This document shows, one piece after another, positions 54,873-64,000 of a stretch of 64,000 nucleotides of DNA. This DNA is from Streptomyces sp. HUAS CB01. Lineage in GTDB: Bacteria; Actinomycetota; Actinomycetes; Streptomycetales; Streptomycetaceae. The notes below the pieces were generated by a model. That model was given only the letters and a program-made list of their open reading frames with translations, searched no databases and had not been told where the DNA came from. A program made the translations under genes and the position numbers. Where the stretch lies: positions 1,358,001-1,422,000 of the forward strand of contig NZ_CP129137.1 of the NCBI RefSeq assembly GCF_030406905.1, given 5' to 3'. Each line of letters starts with the position of its first letter. Position 1 is the first letter of the stretch.

Positions 54873-55342
54873 CCTGGACTTTCTCCCTCGATCCCTCACT
54901 GGGATACAGCGGTTGCGGGATACTCCGCCGCGGCCGCCTGTTCGGGCGGTGCGATCGGGCCGGGATGCGGGGGCGATCGGTCCTGCGGGCACGATGACGA
55001 GGGTGGTCCTCGTGACACGTCGGTGGTGCGGCGAAGCTCTCGCGATGAGATTAGTGGTTGAGCCAGGAATGCTGGACCGGGGCCGAGTTGGGGAGTGCGT
55101 CCCGATGAGCAGGCATGGCGCAGCGTCGATATTCACGCGCCGGAATGATTCGTACACCGACCCATCAATCCGGACACATGGGGATACCCGAATCACCGCA
55201 GATCGGACCGCGACCGTCATGGCCGCACTGTTTATGCAGCATCATGCGTGATGAACGTCACGAAAGATGGATGGTCACGGAAAATACACGGTCCACTGCC
55301 CTTGGTTCCCGTGGATATTCCTCTGCACGCTCGGTGAATGCC
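54873..55342. promoter_or_regulatory. Gene-free region with lower GC and inverted repeats
   Basis: About 470 bases between the HAD gene end and the lipoprotein start. The part near 55030-55330 is visibly A/T-richer than the surroundings. A dyad CATCATGCGTGATG (55240-55253) and an overlapping CGTGATGAACGTCACG (55247-55262) stand out. No ORF has a plausible product. It must hold the promoter of the lipoprotein genes and a terminator for the HAD gene. Confidence 0.5.
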
Positions 55343-56044
55343 TCAGTTCATCCGCGTAATCAGGGTGCGCAGAAAGGAGAGATCCACTTCCTCGAGCGAG
55401 CCGACCACGATCCGCCCGTCGGCCGGCGCGATGGGCGCCACCGACGGAACCGCCACGACCCGGCAGCCGGCCGCCTCGGCGGAGGCCACACCCGTGGCCG
55501 TGTCCTCGATGACGGCACAGCGGGTGGGGTCCGCGCCGAGCCCCCGGGCCGCGTGCAGATACGGGTCGGGGTGGGGCTTGGTGCGGGGCACCTCGTCCCC
55601 CGCCACGCTCAGCGCGAACCGGTCGCGGCCCAGGGAGGCGAGAACCCGGTCGATGATGCGCCGGTGGGAGGCGGAGACCAGGGCCGTGGGCACGTTGTGC
55701 GCGGCGAGCTCGGTCAGCAGGCGCTCGGCGCCGGGCATCAGCGGCACACCGCAGGCGATGCGGGTCTCGAAGCGTTCGTTGAGCAGCACGGTGAGCTCGG
55801 CGAGGGTGATGTCGGCACCGGTCGCCTCGATGAGGTAGCCCGCGCTCCGGGTCATCGGGCCGCCCACGACGACGTCGCGCCACGCCTCGTCCAGCTCGTG
55901 GCCGAGGTCGGCGAAGACCTCACGCTCGGCGTCCCACCAGAAGCCCTCGGTGTCCACGAGGGTGCCGTCCATGTCGAGGAAGACGGCCTGCAGGGCGGAG
56001 CCGCCCGCCGTGCGGGCCAGGGACGCGGGGACCGTACTGGTCAT
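55343..56044 (-). CDS. HAD-superfamily phosphatase
   Basis: A 233-residue hydrolase of the beta-phosphoglucomutase/phosphatase group. Motif I is FLDMDGTLVDT (nucleophile Asp24, general acid Asp26), motif II VSAS, motif III lysine in PRTKPHPDPY, motif IV IEDTATGVASAEAAG. A helical cap lies between motifs I and II. Small phosphorylated substrate, unknown. ATG at 56044 has GGAGGTG just upstream. It begins 104 bases downstream of the metH stop on the same strand, so it may be the next gene of the metH transcript. Confidence 0.9.
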   Translation of the reverse strand: MTSTVPASLARTAGGSALQAVFLDMDGTLVDTEGFWWDAEREVFADLGHELDEAWRDVVVGGPMTRSAGYLIEATGADITLAELTVLLNERFETRIACGVPLMPGAERLLTELAAHNVPTALVSASHRRIIDRVLASLGRDRFALSVAGDEVPRTKPHPDPYLHAARGLGADPTRCAVIEDTATGVASAEAAGCRVVAVPSVAPIAPADGRIVVGSLEEVDLSFLRTLITRMN

Positions 56045-56148
56045 CCGGACACCTCCATCGGGGACGCGCAGGCCGGCCGCCAAATCGGGCGACCGGCCTG
56101 TATGGGACCGACCAGTGTACGACGCGCGCGACCGAAGCGCGCGATCCG

Positions 56149-59100
56149 TCACCGCGCGTTGAAGTACTTCGCCTCCGGGTGATGGATCACGATGGCGTCG
56201 GTGGACTGCTCGGGGTGGAGCTGGAACTCCTCCGAGAGCTTGACGCCGATCCGCTCGGGCTCCAGCAGCTCGGCGATCTTGGCACGGTCCTCGAGGTCGG
56301 GGCAGGCTCCGTAGCCGAGGGAGAACCGGGCGCCGCGGTACTTCAGGGCGAACATGTCCTCGATCTCCGCCGGGTCCTCGCCGGCGAACCCGAGCTCGGC
56401 GCGGACCCGCGCGTGCCAGTACTCGGCGAGGGCCTCGGCGAGCTGGACGGACAGGCCGTGGAGCTCGAGGTAGTCGCGGTAGGAGTCGGAGGCGAACAGC
56501 TTGGCCGTGGCCTCGCCGATCCTCGAGCCGACGGTGACCACCTGGAGGCCGACGACGTCGGTCTCGCCCGACTCCTCCGGGCGGAAGAAGTCGGCCAGGC
56601 ACAGCCGGCGGCCGCGGCGCTGCCGGGGGAAGGTGAAGCGGGTGCGCTCGTTGCCCTGCTCGTCGAGGACGATCAGGTCGTCGCCCTTGGAGACGCAGGG
56701 GAAGTAGCCGTGGACGACGGCGGCCTCGAGCAGGTTCTGCGTGTGGAGCTGGTCGAGCCAGCCCCGCAGCCGCGGGCGGCCCTCGGTCTCCACCAGCTCC
56801 TCGTAGGACGGTCCGTCGCCGGTGCGGGCCTGCTTCAGTCCCCACTGGCCCTTGAAGAGCGCACCCTCGTCCAGCCAGGAGGCGTACTCCTTGAGCTGGA
56901 TGCCCTTGACGACCCTCGTCCCCCAGAACGGGGGCTCCGGCACCGGGTTGTCGACGGCGACGTCGGAGCGCACGGCACCCTGTTCCTCCGGCCGCTCCTC
57001 GACGACCGCGGTGGCGGTGCTCCGTACCCGGCGCTGCTTCAGCTCGGGGAGCGCGGCGCCGGGGACACCGCGCTTGACCGCGATCAGGGCGTCCATGAGG
57101 CGGAGGCCCTCGAAGGCGTCGCGGGCGTAGCGGACTTCGCCCTCGTAGATCTCGTGGAGGTCCTGTTCGACGTAGGCGCGGGTGAGGGCGGCTCCGCCGA
57201 GGATGACGGGGTAGTCGGCGGCGAGCCTGCGCTGGTTGAGCTCCTCCAGGTTCTCCTTCATGATCACGGTGGACTTCACCAGGAGCCCGGACATGCCGAT
57301 CACATCGGCCCGGTGCTCCTCGGCGGCCTCCAGGATCGCGGAGACGGGCTGCTTGATCCCGAGGTTGACGACGTTGTAGCCGTTGTTGGACAGGATGATG
57401 TCCACGAGGTTCTTGCCGATGTCGTGGACGTCGCCGCGGACGGTGGCGAGCACGATCGTGCCCTTCCCTTCCGCGTCGGACTTCTCCATGTGCGGTTCCA
57501 GATAGGCCACCGCCGACTTCATCACCTCGGCCGACTGCAGCACGAACGGCAGCTGCATCTGGCCGGAGCCGAACAGTTCGCCGACGACCTTCATGCCGTC
57601 CAGCAGGGTGTCGTTGACGATGTCGAGCGCCGGGCGGTCCGCGAGGGCAGCGTCGAGGTCGGCCTCCAGCCCGTTCTTCTCGCCGTCGACGATGCGCCGC
57701 TTGAGACGCTCCTCCAGGGGGAGGGCGGCCAGCTCCTCGGCCTTGCCGGCCTTCAGGGACTTGGCGGTGGCGCCCTCGAACAGGGCCATCAGCTTCTGCA
57801 GCGGGTCGTAGCCCTCGGAACGCCGGTCGTGGATCAGGTCCAGCGCCGTGGTGACCTGCTCCTCGTCGAAGCGGGCGATCGGCAGGATCTTCGAGGCGTG
57901 CACGATCGCCGAGTCCAGCCCGGCCTTGACGCACTCGTCGAGGAAGACGGAGTTGAGGAGGATCCGCGCGGCGGGGTTGAGCCCGAAGGAGATGTTCGAC
58001 AGGCCGAGCGTCGTCTGCACGTCCGGGTGGCGCCGCTTCAGCTCGCGGATCGCCTCGATGGTGGCGATGCCGTCCTTGCGGGACTCCTCCTGGCCCGTGC
58101 AGATCGTGAAGGTGAGGGTGTCGATGAGGATGTCGGACTCGTGGATGCCCCAGTTGGTGGTGAGGTCGGTGATGAGCCGCTCGGCGATCTCGACCTTCTT
58201 CTCGGCGGTGCGGGCCTGGCCCTCCTCGTCGATGGTGAGCGCGATCAGCGCCGCTCCGTGCTCCCGGGCCAGCTCCGTGACCTTCGCGAACCGCGACTCG
58301 GGACCGTCGCCGTCCTCGTAGTTCACCGAGTTGATCACCGCCCGGCCACCCAGCTTCTCCAGACCGGCACGGATCACCTCCACCTCGGTGGAGTCGAGCA
58401 CGATCGGCAGCGTCGAGGCCGTCGCGAACCGGCCCGCCAGCTCCTCCATGTCCGCCACGCCGTCCCGGCCGACGTAGTCGACGCACAGGTCGAGCATGTG
58501 GGCACCCTCGCGGATCTGGTCCCGGGCCATCTCCACGCAGTCGTCCCAGCGGGCGTCCAGCATGGCCTCGCGGAACTTCTTCGACCCGTTGGCGTTCGTC
58601 CGCTCCCCGATCGCCAGGTACGAGGTGTCCTGGCGGAACGGCACCGTCTGGTACAGCGACGCGGCACCGGGCTCGGGACGCGGGGCGCGCTCGGCCGGCT
58701 CCAGGCCGCGGACCCGCTCCACGACCTGCCGCAGATGCTCCGGCGTCGTCCCGCAGCAGCCGCCCACCAACGACAGCCCGTACTCGCGGACGAAGGTCTC
58801 CTGCGCGTCCGCCAGCTCCGGTGCGGTCAGCGGATAGTGCGCGCCGTCCTTGCCCAGCACCGGCAGGCCCGCGTTGGGCATGCAGGACAGGGGCACGCGC
58901 GAGTGACGGGCCAGATAGCGCAGGTGTTCACTCATCTCCGCCGGCCCGGTCGCGCAGTTCAGCCCGATCATGTCGATGCCGAGCGGCTCCAGCGCCGTCA
59001 GCGCCGCGCCGATCTCCGAACCGAGCAGCATCGTGCCCGTCGTCTCCACCGTCACCGAACAGATCAACGGGACGGTGAGTCCGGCGACCTCCATCGCCCT

Positions 59101-59700
59101 GCGCGCACCCAGGATCGCCGCCTTCGTCTGCAGCAGGTCCTGTGTGGTCTCCACCAGCAGCGCGTCCGCGCCGCCCGCGATCATGCCCTCCGCGTTCTGC
59201 TGGTAGGCGTCGCGGAGCGTGACGTACGGGGCATGGCCGAGCGTCGGCAGCTTCGTCCCCGGTCCCATGGACCCGAGCACCCACCGCTGCCGCCCCGTGG
59301 CCGCGGTGAACTCGTCCGCCACCTCGCGCGCGATGCGCGCTCCCGCCTCCGACAGCTCGAAGACGCGCTCGGGGATGTCGTACTCACCCAGGGCGGCGAA
59401 GTTCGCCCCGAACGTGTTCGTCTCCACACAGTCCACACCGACCTCGAAGTAGGCCGAATGGACCGAACGGACGATGTCCGGGCGGGTCACGTTCAGAATC
59501 TCGTTGCAGCCCTCGAGATCCTGGAAGTCGTCGAGGGTGGGGTCCTGCGCCTGCAGCATCGTGCCCATCGCACCGTCGGCGACCACCACACGGGTGGCCA
59601 GCGCGCGGCGCAGGGCGTCGGCTCGGGTCCGGCTGTCGTGGGACGTACCGCTGCCTGCGGAAGTCGGGCTGTCGGCGGAAGGGGTCGGCAACGAGGCCAT
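56149..59700 (-). CDS. metH: Cobalamin-dependent methionine synthase
   Basis: A 1183-residue enzyme that makes methionine from homocysteine with methyl-tetrahydrofolate and cobalamin. In order: the homocysteine domain (about 35-345; zinc cysteines in GLNCATG and GGCCGTTPEH), the pterin domain (about 375-640; GERTNANGSKKF, GLSNISFGLNPAARI), the B12 cap and B12-binding domain (about 670-900; DVHDIGKNLVDIIL supplies the cobalt His), and the activation domain (to the C-terminus; RGARFSLGYGACPDLEDR). ATG at 59700 has GGGAG seven bases upstream. It is slightly shorter than E. coli MetH. It diverges from gylR. No riboswitch recognised in the leader. Confidence 0.96.
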   Translation of the reverse strand: MASLPTPSADSPTSAGSGTSHDSRTRADALRRALATRVVVADGAMGTMLQAQDPTLDDFQDLEGCNEILNVTRPDIVRSVHSAYFEVGVDCVETNTFGANFAALGEYDIPERVFELSEAGARIAREVADEFTAATGRQRWVLGSMGPGTKLPTLGHAPYVTLRDAYQQNAEGMIAGGADALLVETTQDLLQTKAAILGARRAMEVAGLTVPLICSVTVETTGTMLLGSEIGAALTALEPLGIDMIGLNCATGPAEMSEHLRYLARHSRVPLSCMPNAGLPVLGKDGAHYPLTAPELADAQETFVREYGLSLVGGCCGTTPEHLRQVVERVRGLEPAERAPRPEPGAASLYQTVPFRQDTSYLAIGERTNANGSKKFREAMLDARWDDCVEMARDQIREGAHMLDLCVDYVGRDGVADMEELAGRFATASTLPIVLDSTEVEVIRAGLEKLGGRAVINSVNYEDGDGPESRFAKVTELAREHGAALIALTIDEEGQARTAEKKVEIAERLITDLTTNWGIHESDILIDTLTFTICTGQEESRKDGIATIEAIRELKRRHPDVQTTLGLSNISFGLNPAARILLNSVFLDECVKAGLDSAIVHASKILPIARFDEEQVTTALDLIHDRRSEGYDPLQKLMALFEGATAKSLKAGKAEELAALPLEERLKRRIVDGEKNGLEADLDAALADRPALDIVNDTLLDGMKVVGELFGSGQMQLPFVLQSAEVMKSAVAYLEPHMEKSDAEGKGTIVLATVRGDVHDIGKNLVDIILSNNGYNVVNLGIKQPVSAILEAAEEHRADVIGMSGLLVKSTVIMKENLEELNQRRLAADYPVILGGAALTRAYVEQDLHEIYEGEVRYARDAFEGLRLMDALIAVKRGVPGAALPELKQRRVRSTATAVVEERPEEQGAVRSDVAVDNPVPEPPFWGTRVVKGIQLKEYASWLDEGALFKGQWGLKQARTGDGPSYEELVETEGRPRLRGWLDQLHTQNLLEAAVVHGYFPCVSKGDDLIVLDEQGNERTRFTFPRQRRGRRLCLADFFRPEESGETDVVGLQVVTVGSRIGEATAKLFASDSYRDYLELHGLSVQLAEALAEYWHARVRAELGFAGEDPAEIEDMFALKYRGARFSLGYGACPDLEDRAKIAELLEPERIGVKLSEEFQLHPEQSTDAIVIHHPEAKYFNAR

Positions 59701-59904
59701 GAAGGTGCTCCCTGGAGTGCGACGGCTGTCGGCTTTGCGGCTTCCCTCGGAAGGCGCACCCGGCCAGCGTAGCCGTGCGGGGCCCGGCGCGGCGGAGCGG
59801 TCCAGGAGATGGACTCCGTGTGTCCCCGGAGATGACCGGGCGCGCAGGGTCTTGCCACACTGTTCCGGCAGTAACACCGATTCGGCATCGGCCGATAGTG
59901 TTCA

Positions 59905-59916
59905 GCATTGTCGAAC
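59905..59916 (+). promoter_or_regulatory. Probable GylR operator upstream of gylR
   Basis: GCATTGTCGAAC lies 26 bases before the gylR start and recurs exactly upstream of glpF (61037-61048). In S. coelicolor GylR represses its own gene and the gylCAB operon. The shared motif is the likely binding core. It is close to the start, where it could block transcription. A companion dyad CGGCATCGGCCGAT lies just upstream (59883-59896). Confidence 0.65.
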
Positions 59917-59941
59917 GAGGTTGGGTAGAAGGGCCGGGATG

Positions 59942-60709
59942 ATGGCGAAGAACATCCAGTCACTGGAACGGGCGGCGGCGATGCTGCGCCTGCTCGCGGG
60001 TGGCGAGCGCCGTCTCGGCCTGTCGGACATCGCCTCGTCCCTCGATCTGGCCAAGGGCACCGCCCACGGCATCCTCCGCACCCTCCAGGCGGAGGGGTTC
60101 GTGGAGCAGGACCCCGCTTCCGGGCGCTACCAACTGGGTGCGGAGCTGCTGCGGCTGGGCAACAGCTATCTGGACGTCCACGAGCTGCGGGCCCGCGCCC
60201 TGGTCTGGACGGACGACCTGGCCCGTTCCAGCGGCGAGAGCGTCCACCTGGGCGTGCTGCACCAGCAGGGCGTCCTGATCGTGCACCACGTCTTCCGCCC
60301 CGACGACAGCCGCCAGGTACTGGAGGTGGGCGCGATGCAGCCGCTGCACTCCACGGCCCTGGGCAAGGTGCTCTCCGCGTACGACCCCGTCGCGCACAGC
60401 GAGGTCCTGGAGATCGACCGGGAGGCGTTCACGCCGCGCACCGTGACCGCCCTGCGGGCCTTCGAGGGCGAACTGGACCTGACCCGGGCACGGGGCTGGG
60501 CCTCGGACGTGGAGGAGACCTGGGAAGGGGTCGCGGCGGTGGCCGCGCCCATCCACGACCGGCGCCGGATGCCGGTCGGCGCGATCGCCATCACCGGCGC
60601 GGTGGAACGCGTGTGCGACGACGACAAGGAGCTGCGGGCCGAGCTGATCGCCGCCGTGCGGGACTGCGCCCGCGCCGTCTCGCGGGACCTGGGCGCCGGC
60701 CGCTTCTGA
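59942..60709 (+). CDS. gylR: IclR-family glycerol operon repressor
   Basis: A 255-residue IclR-type regulator. The N-terminal winged helix (about 1-60) reads SLERAAAMLRLLAGGERRLG, LSDIASSLDLAKGTAHGILR; the C-terminal effector domain (about 85-250) carries HLGVLHQQGVLIVHHVFRPD, LHSTALGKVLSAYD and RRRMPVGAIAITGAVERV. GylR represses the glycerol genes until glycerol or glycerol-3-phosphate is present. Two ATG codons are adjacent (59939, 59942); the second fits the known family start. It lies in front of glpF/glpK on the same strand and diverges from metH. Confidence 0.94.
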   Translation: MAKNIQSLERAAAMLRLLAGGERRLGLSDIASSLDLAKGTAHGILRTLQAEGFVEQDPASGRYQLGAELLRLGNSYLDVHELRARALVWTDDLARSSGESVHLGVLHQQGVLIVHHVFRPDDSRQVLEVGAMQPLHSTALGKVLSAYDPVAHSEVLEIDREAFTPRTVTALRAFEGELDLTRARGWASDVEETWEGVAAVAAPIHDRRRMPVGAIAITGAVERVCDDDKELRAELIAAVRDCARAVSRDLGAGRF

Positions 60710-61175
60710 CCCGTCGCGCCGTCGCGCACGCCCCCGCGCCGCTTCCCCGCCCCGTACCGATTGGCGCATTCCGGCCGTGGCGGGCCCCGCTCCCGCCGCG
60801 CCCGCGCCTCGGCGGGCCCCTGGAACCGGAAGCACCGGGCGCCCCCTCGCGGACAGGACACCACGCCCGCACGGGCCCGTTCCGTCCACGCACCGCGCCC
60901 GGTTCCGGACCGGCCGGGATCCCTCACAGCGGGCGATTTCGCCCGTCCGGGCGCACCATCGATAACGAAACGGTTTTCGGCCACACAACCCTTGACGCCG
61001 TGTTAACCAGAGGACAAAACTGCCGTGCATCGGTCGGCATTGTCGAACACCTACCGGCAATACGCGCTAGAGTGTGACAACGCCAAGGGCCGGTATCGCT
61101 CTCACCCCGAGGGCGCGAACCACGGAGGGACCCGTTGGTTCGCCTTCCCCTGGACGAAGGACAAAGGAGTCGCGG
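60710..61175 (+). promoter_or_regulatory. gylCAB promoter region (no gene)
   Basis: About 465 bases. The left half (60710-60950) shows only GC-rich noncoding sequence. The right half is A/T-richer: a -35-like TTGACG at about 60991, TTAACC and CGAAACGGTTTT, then the GylR motif and a -10-like TAGAGT near 61069-61074. This suggests a promoter ending about 100 bases before the glpF start, perhaps with a second one upstream. Exact start sites are not determined. Confidence 0.5.
61037..61048 (+). promoter_or_regulatory. Probable GylR operator upstream of glpF
   Basis: GCATTGTCGAAC, identical to the site before gylR, inside GGTCGGCATTGTCGAACACC. It lies about 20 bases upstream of the -10-like TAGAGT, so a bound repressor would block RNA polymerase. 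It is about 128 bases before the glpF start. Confidence 0.65.
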
Positions 61176-61961
61176 GTGTCCAGCTCCGACATCTTCATCG
61201 GCGAGATCATTGGTACCGCCGTTCTCATCCTGCTCGGCGCCGGCGTCGTCGCCGCCGTCGTACTGAAGCGCTCCAAGGCACAGGGCGCCGGCTGGGTCGC
61301 CATCGCCTTCGGGTGGGGCTTCGCGGTCATGACCGCCGTCTACATCTCGGGCCCCCTCTCCGGTGCCCACCTCAACCCGGCGGTCACGCTCGGCATCGCG
61401 ATCACCAGCGGTGACTGGAGCAACGTCCCCGTCTACTTCGCGGGCCAGATCATCGGCGCCATGCTGGGCGCCTTCCTCGCCTGGCTCACCTACTACGGCC
61501 AGTTCAAGGCCCACCTGACGGACCCGGAGGTCGTTCCTCCGCCGCTCGAGGAGGGTCTGGTCGACGACAGGTCCGCCCCGAATGCCGGCCCCGTGCTCGG
61601 CATCTTCTCCACCGGCCCGGAGGTGCGGGTCTTCTGGCAGAACCTCGTCACCGAGATCATCGGCACCATCGTGCTCGTCCTCGCGGTCCTCACCATGGGC
61701 CTGAACGACAGCGGAAAGGGCCTCGGCACCCTCGGCGGACTGATCGTGGCCTTCGTCGTGGTCGCCATCGGCTTCTCCCTCGGCGGTCCGACCGGTTACG
61801 CCATCAACCCGGCCCGCGACCTGGGCCCGCGCATCGTGCACGCGCTGCTCCCGATGCCGAACAAGGGCGGCTCCGACTGGGGCTACGCCTGGGTGCCCGT
61901 TGTGGGACCGCTGATCGGTGCGGCCGCCGCCGCGGGTATCTACAACATCGCGTTCGCGTGA
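61176..61961 (+). CDS. glpF: Glycerol uptake facilitator
   Basis: A 261-residue aquaglyceroporin with six membrane helices and two NPA half-helices, HLNPAVT (about 64-70) and AINPARD (about 209-215). Gly/Arg residues near the second NPA fit a glycerol-conducting member. GTG at 61176 has AAAGGAG six bases upstream. First gene of the glycerol operon (gylC in older naming). It is followed by glpK after 38 bases. Confidence 0.95.
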   Translation: MSSSDIFIGEIIGTAVLILLGAGVVAAVVLKRSKAQGAGWVAIAFGWGFAVMTAVYISGPLSGAHLNPAVTLGIAITSGDWSNVPVYFAGQIIGAMLGAFLAWLTYYGQFKAHLTDPEVVPPPLEEGLVDDRSAPNAGPVLGIFSTGPEVRVFWQNLVTEIIGTIVLVLAVLTMGLNDSGKGLGTLGGLIVAFVVVAIGFSLGGPTGYAINPARDLGPRIVHALLPMPNKGGSDWGYAWVPVVGPLIGAAAAAGIYNIAFA

Positions 61962-61999
61962 GCCGTACGCCGTCCCCTCAGAACCTTCAGGAGCACACC

Positions 62000-63529
<1,530 letters not shown>

Positions 63530-63545
63530 CGAGGAGCAACCGAGA

Positions 63546-64000
63546 ATGACCACCCTGCAGAGCGTCCCCTCGCTGGGGACGCACCCGGCCTCCGGCTCCC
63601 TCCCGAGCCGCGCCGAAACGAGGGAGCAGCTTGCGAAGGCGACCTACGACCTCCTGGTGATAGGCGGCGGCATCCTGGGCATCTCCACGGCCTGGCACGC
63701 CGCGCAGGCCGGGCTGCGGGTGGCCCTGGTGGACGCCGGCGACTTCGCCGGCGCCACCTCCTCCGCCTCCTCCAAGCTGCTCCACGGCGGTCTGCGCTAT
63801 CTGCAGACCGGCGCCGTGAAGCTGGTGGCGGAGAACCACTTCGAGCGCCGCGCCCTCTCCCGCGAGGTGGCCCCCCACCTCTCCAACCCGCTCACCTTCT
63901 ACCTGCCGGTCTACAAGGGAGGACCGCACGGCGCCGCGAAGCTCGGCGCCGGCGTCTTCGCCTACTCGGCGCTCTCCGCGTTCGGCGACGGCGTCGGCCA
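63546..64000 (+). CDS. glpD: FAD-dependent glycerol-3-phosphate dehydrogenase, 3' end missing
   Basis: The first 151 codons of a respiratory glycerol-3-phosphate dehydrogenase. The FAD-binding motif is DLLVIGGGILGISTAWHAAQ, followed by ASSKLLHGGLRYLQTGAVKL and SNPLTFYLPVYKGG, all family-like. ATG at 63546 has GAGGAG about nine bases upstream. Last gene of the gyl operon, 16 bases after glpK. The window edge cuts it at residue 151 of an expected 530 or so. Confidence 0.94.
   Translation, partial: MTTLQSVPSLGTHPASGSLPSRAETREQLAKATYDLLVIGGGILGISTAWHAAQAGLRVALVDAGDFAGATSSASSKLLHGGLRYLQTGAVKLVAENHFERRALSREVAPHLSNPLTFYLPVYKGGPHGAAKLGAGVFAYSALSAFGDGVG

Noticed and set aside
56179..59772. Plus-strand frame of about 1197 residues opposite metH
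   Set aside because: Mirror of metH codons; composition is that of an antisense shadow.
59701..59938. B12, SAM or SAH riboswitch before metH
   Set aside because: I looked for the B12 box, SAM and SAH conserved cores on the minus strand and found none; AGGGAAGCCGC is only a partial chance match.
61958..61999. GTG at 61958 as the glpK start, overlapping the glpF stop
   Set aside because: No ribosome site; the GTG at 62000 has AGGAG at the right distance and fits the family N-terminus.

Overview
The window is about 72% GC with strong third-position G/C bias, many GTG and TTG starts preceded by GGAG-type ribosome binding sites, and a typical actinobacterial gene set: Pup-proteasome genes, a mycosin-like protease, Tat genes beside a Ski2-like helicase, and the gylR glycerol regulon. 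It is a Streptomyces chromosome, core rather than arm. From memory, the gene order follows the S. coelicolor segment running from infC (around SCO1600) to the glycerol operon (around SCO1659-1661). I see no tRNA, rRNA, prophage, IS element or CRISPR array.

Layout: 0-1.2 kb, rpmI (partial) and infC, with a long leader holding an intrinsic terminator and an apparent AUC start codon. 1.3-8.3 kb, a DUF1844 protein, an SseB-like protein, a mycosin-like protease coupled to a proline-rich membrane protein, a PLP enzyme and a DUF2510 protein. 8.3-15.2 kb, an ethanolamine or gamma-glutamyl-amine utilisation locus (SDR, aldehyde dehydrogenase, glutamine-synthetase-like ligase, FadR-type regulator, APC permease, class I amidotransferase). 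15.7-24.4 kb, a LysR/TDT exporter pair, an XRE-cupin regulator with a BtuF-like protein, a glycine betaine ABC transporter with fused permease and binding protein, a 5'-3' exonuclease, and an iron-box-controlled siderophore-interacting protein. 24.6-27.3 kb, an ECF sigma factor, its zinc anti-sigma factor and an ADP-ribosylglycohydrolase.

27.4-45.9 kb is the conserved actinobacterial protein-quality block, almost all on the minus strand: arc, dop, pup, prcB, prcA, then a divergent LacI/MFS pair, then pafA, two FKBP isomerases, pafB, pafC, two small proteins, tatA, tatC and helY. Arc unfolds pupylated substrates for PrcBA, PafA attaches Pup, Dop deamidates and removes Pup, and PafBC is the DNA-damage transcription activator. 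Hairpins and putative promoters between arc/dop, pup/prcB and after prcA suggest several transcription units rather than one operon.

46-56 kb is mixed: a 3Fe-4S ferredoxin, a secreted hypothetical, trmI, an M50/CBS membrane protease, a RecB-like nuclease, an orphan NarL-type response regulator, two tandem peptide-binding lipoproteins without permeases, and a HAD hydrolase. 56.1-64 kb has metH and the gyl glycerol regulon (gylR, glpF, glpK, and glpD cut by the window edge).

No wholly novel multi-gene system is convincing here. The best leads are regulatory: the infC leader with its non-canonical start, a 12-base motif shared upstream of gylR and glpF, an inverted repeat between LacI and MFS, a 12-bp hairpin between pup and prcB, and a large hairpin near 47.2 kb. 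Orphan pairings worth study are the mycosin with its proline-rich partner and the two lone OppA-like lipoproteins.
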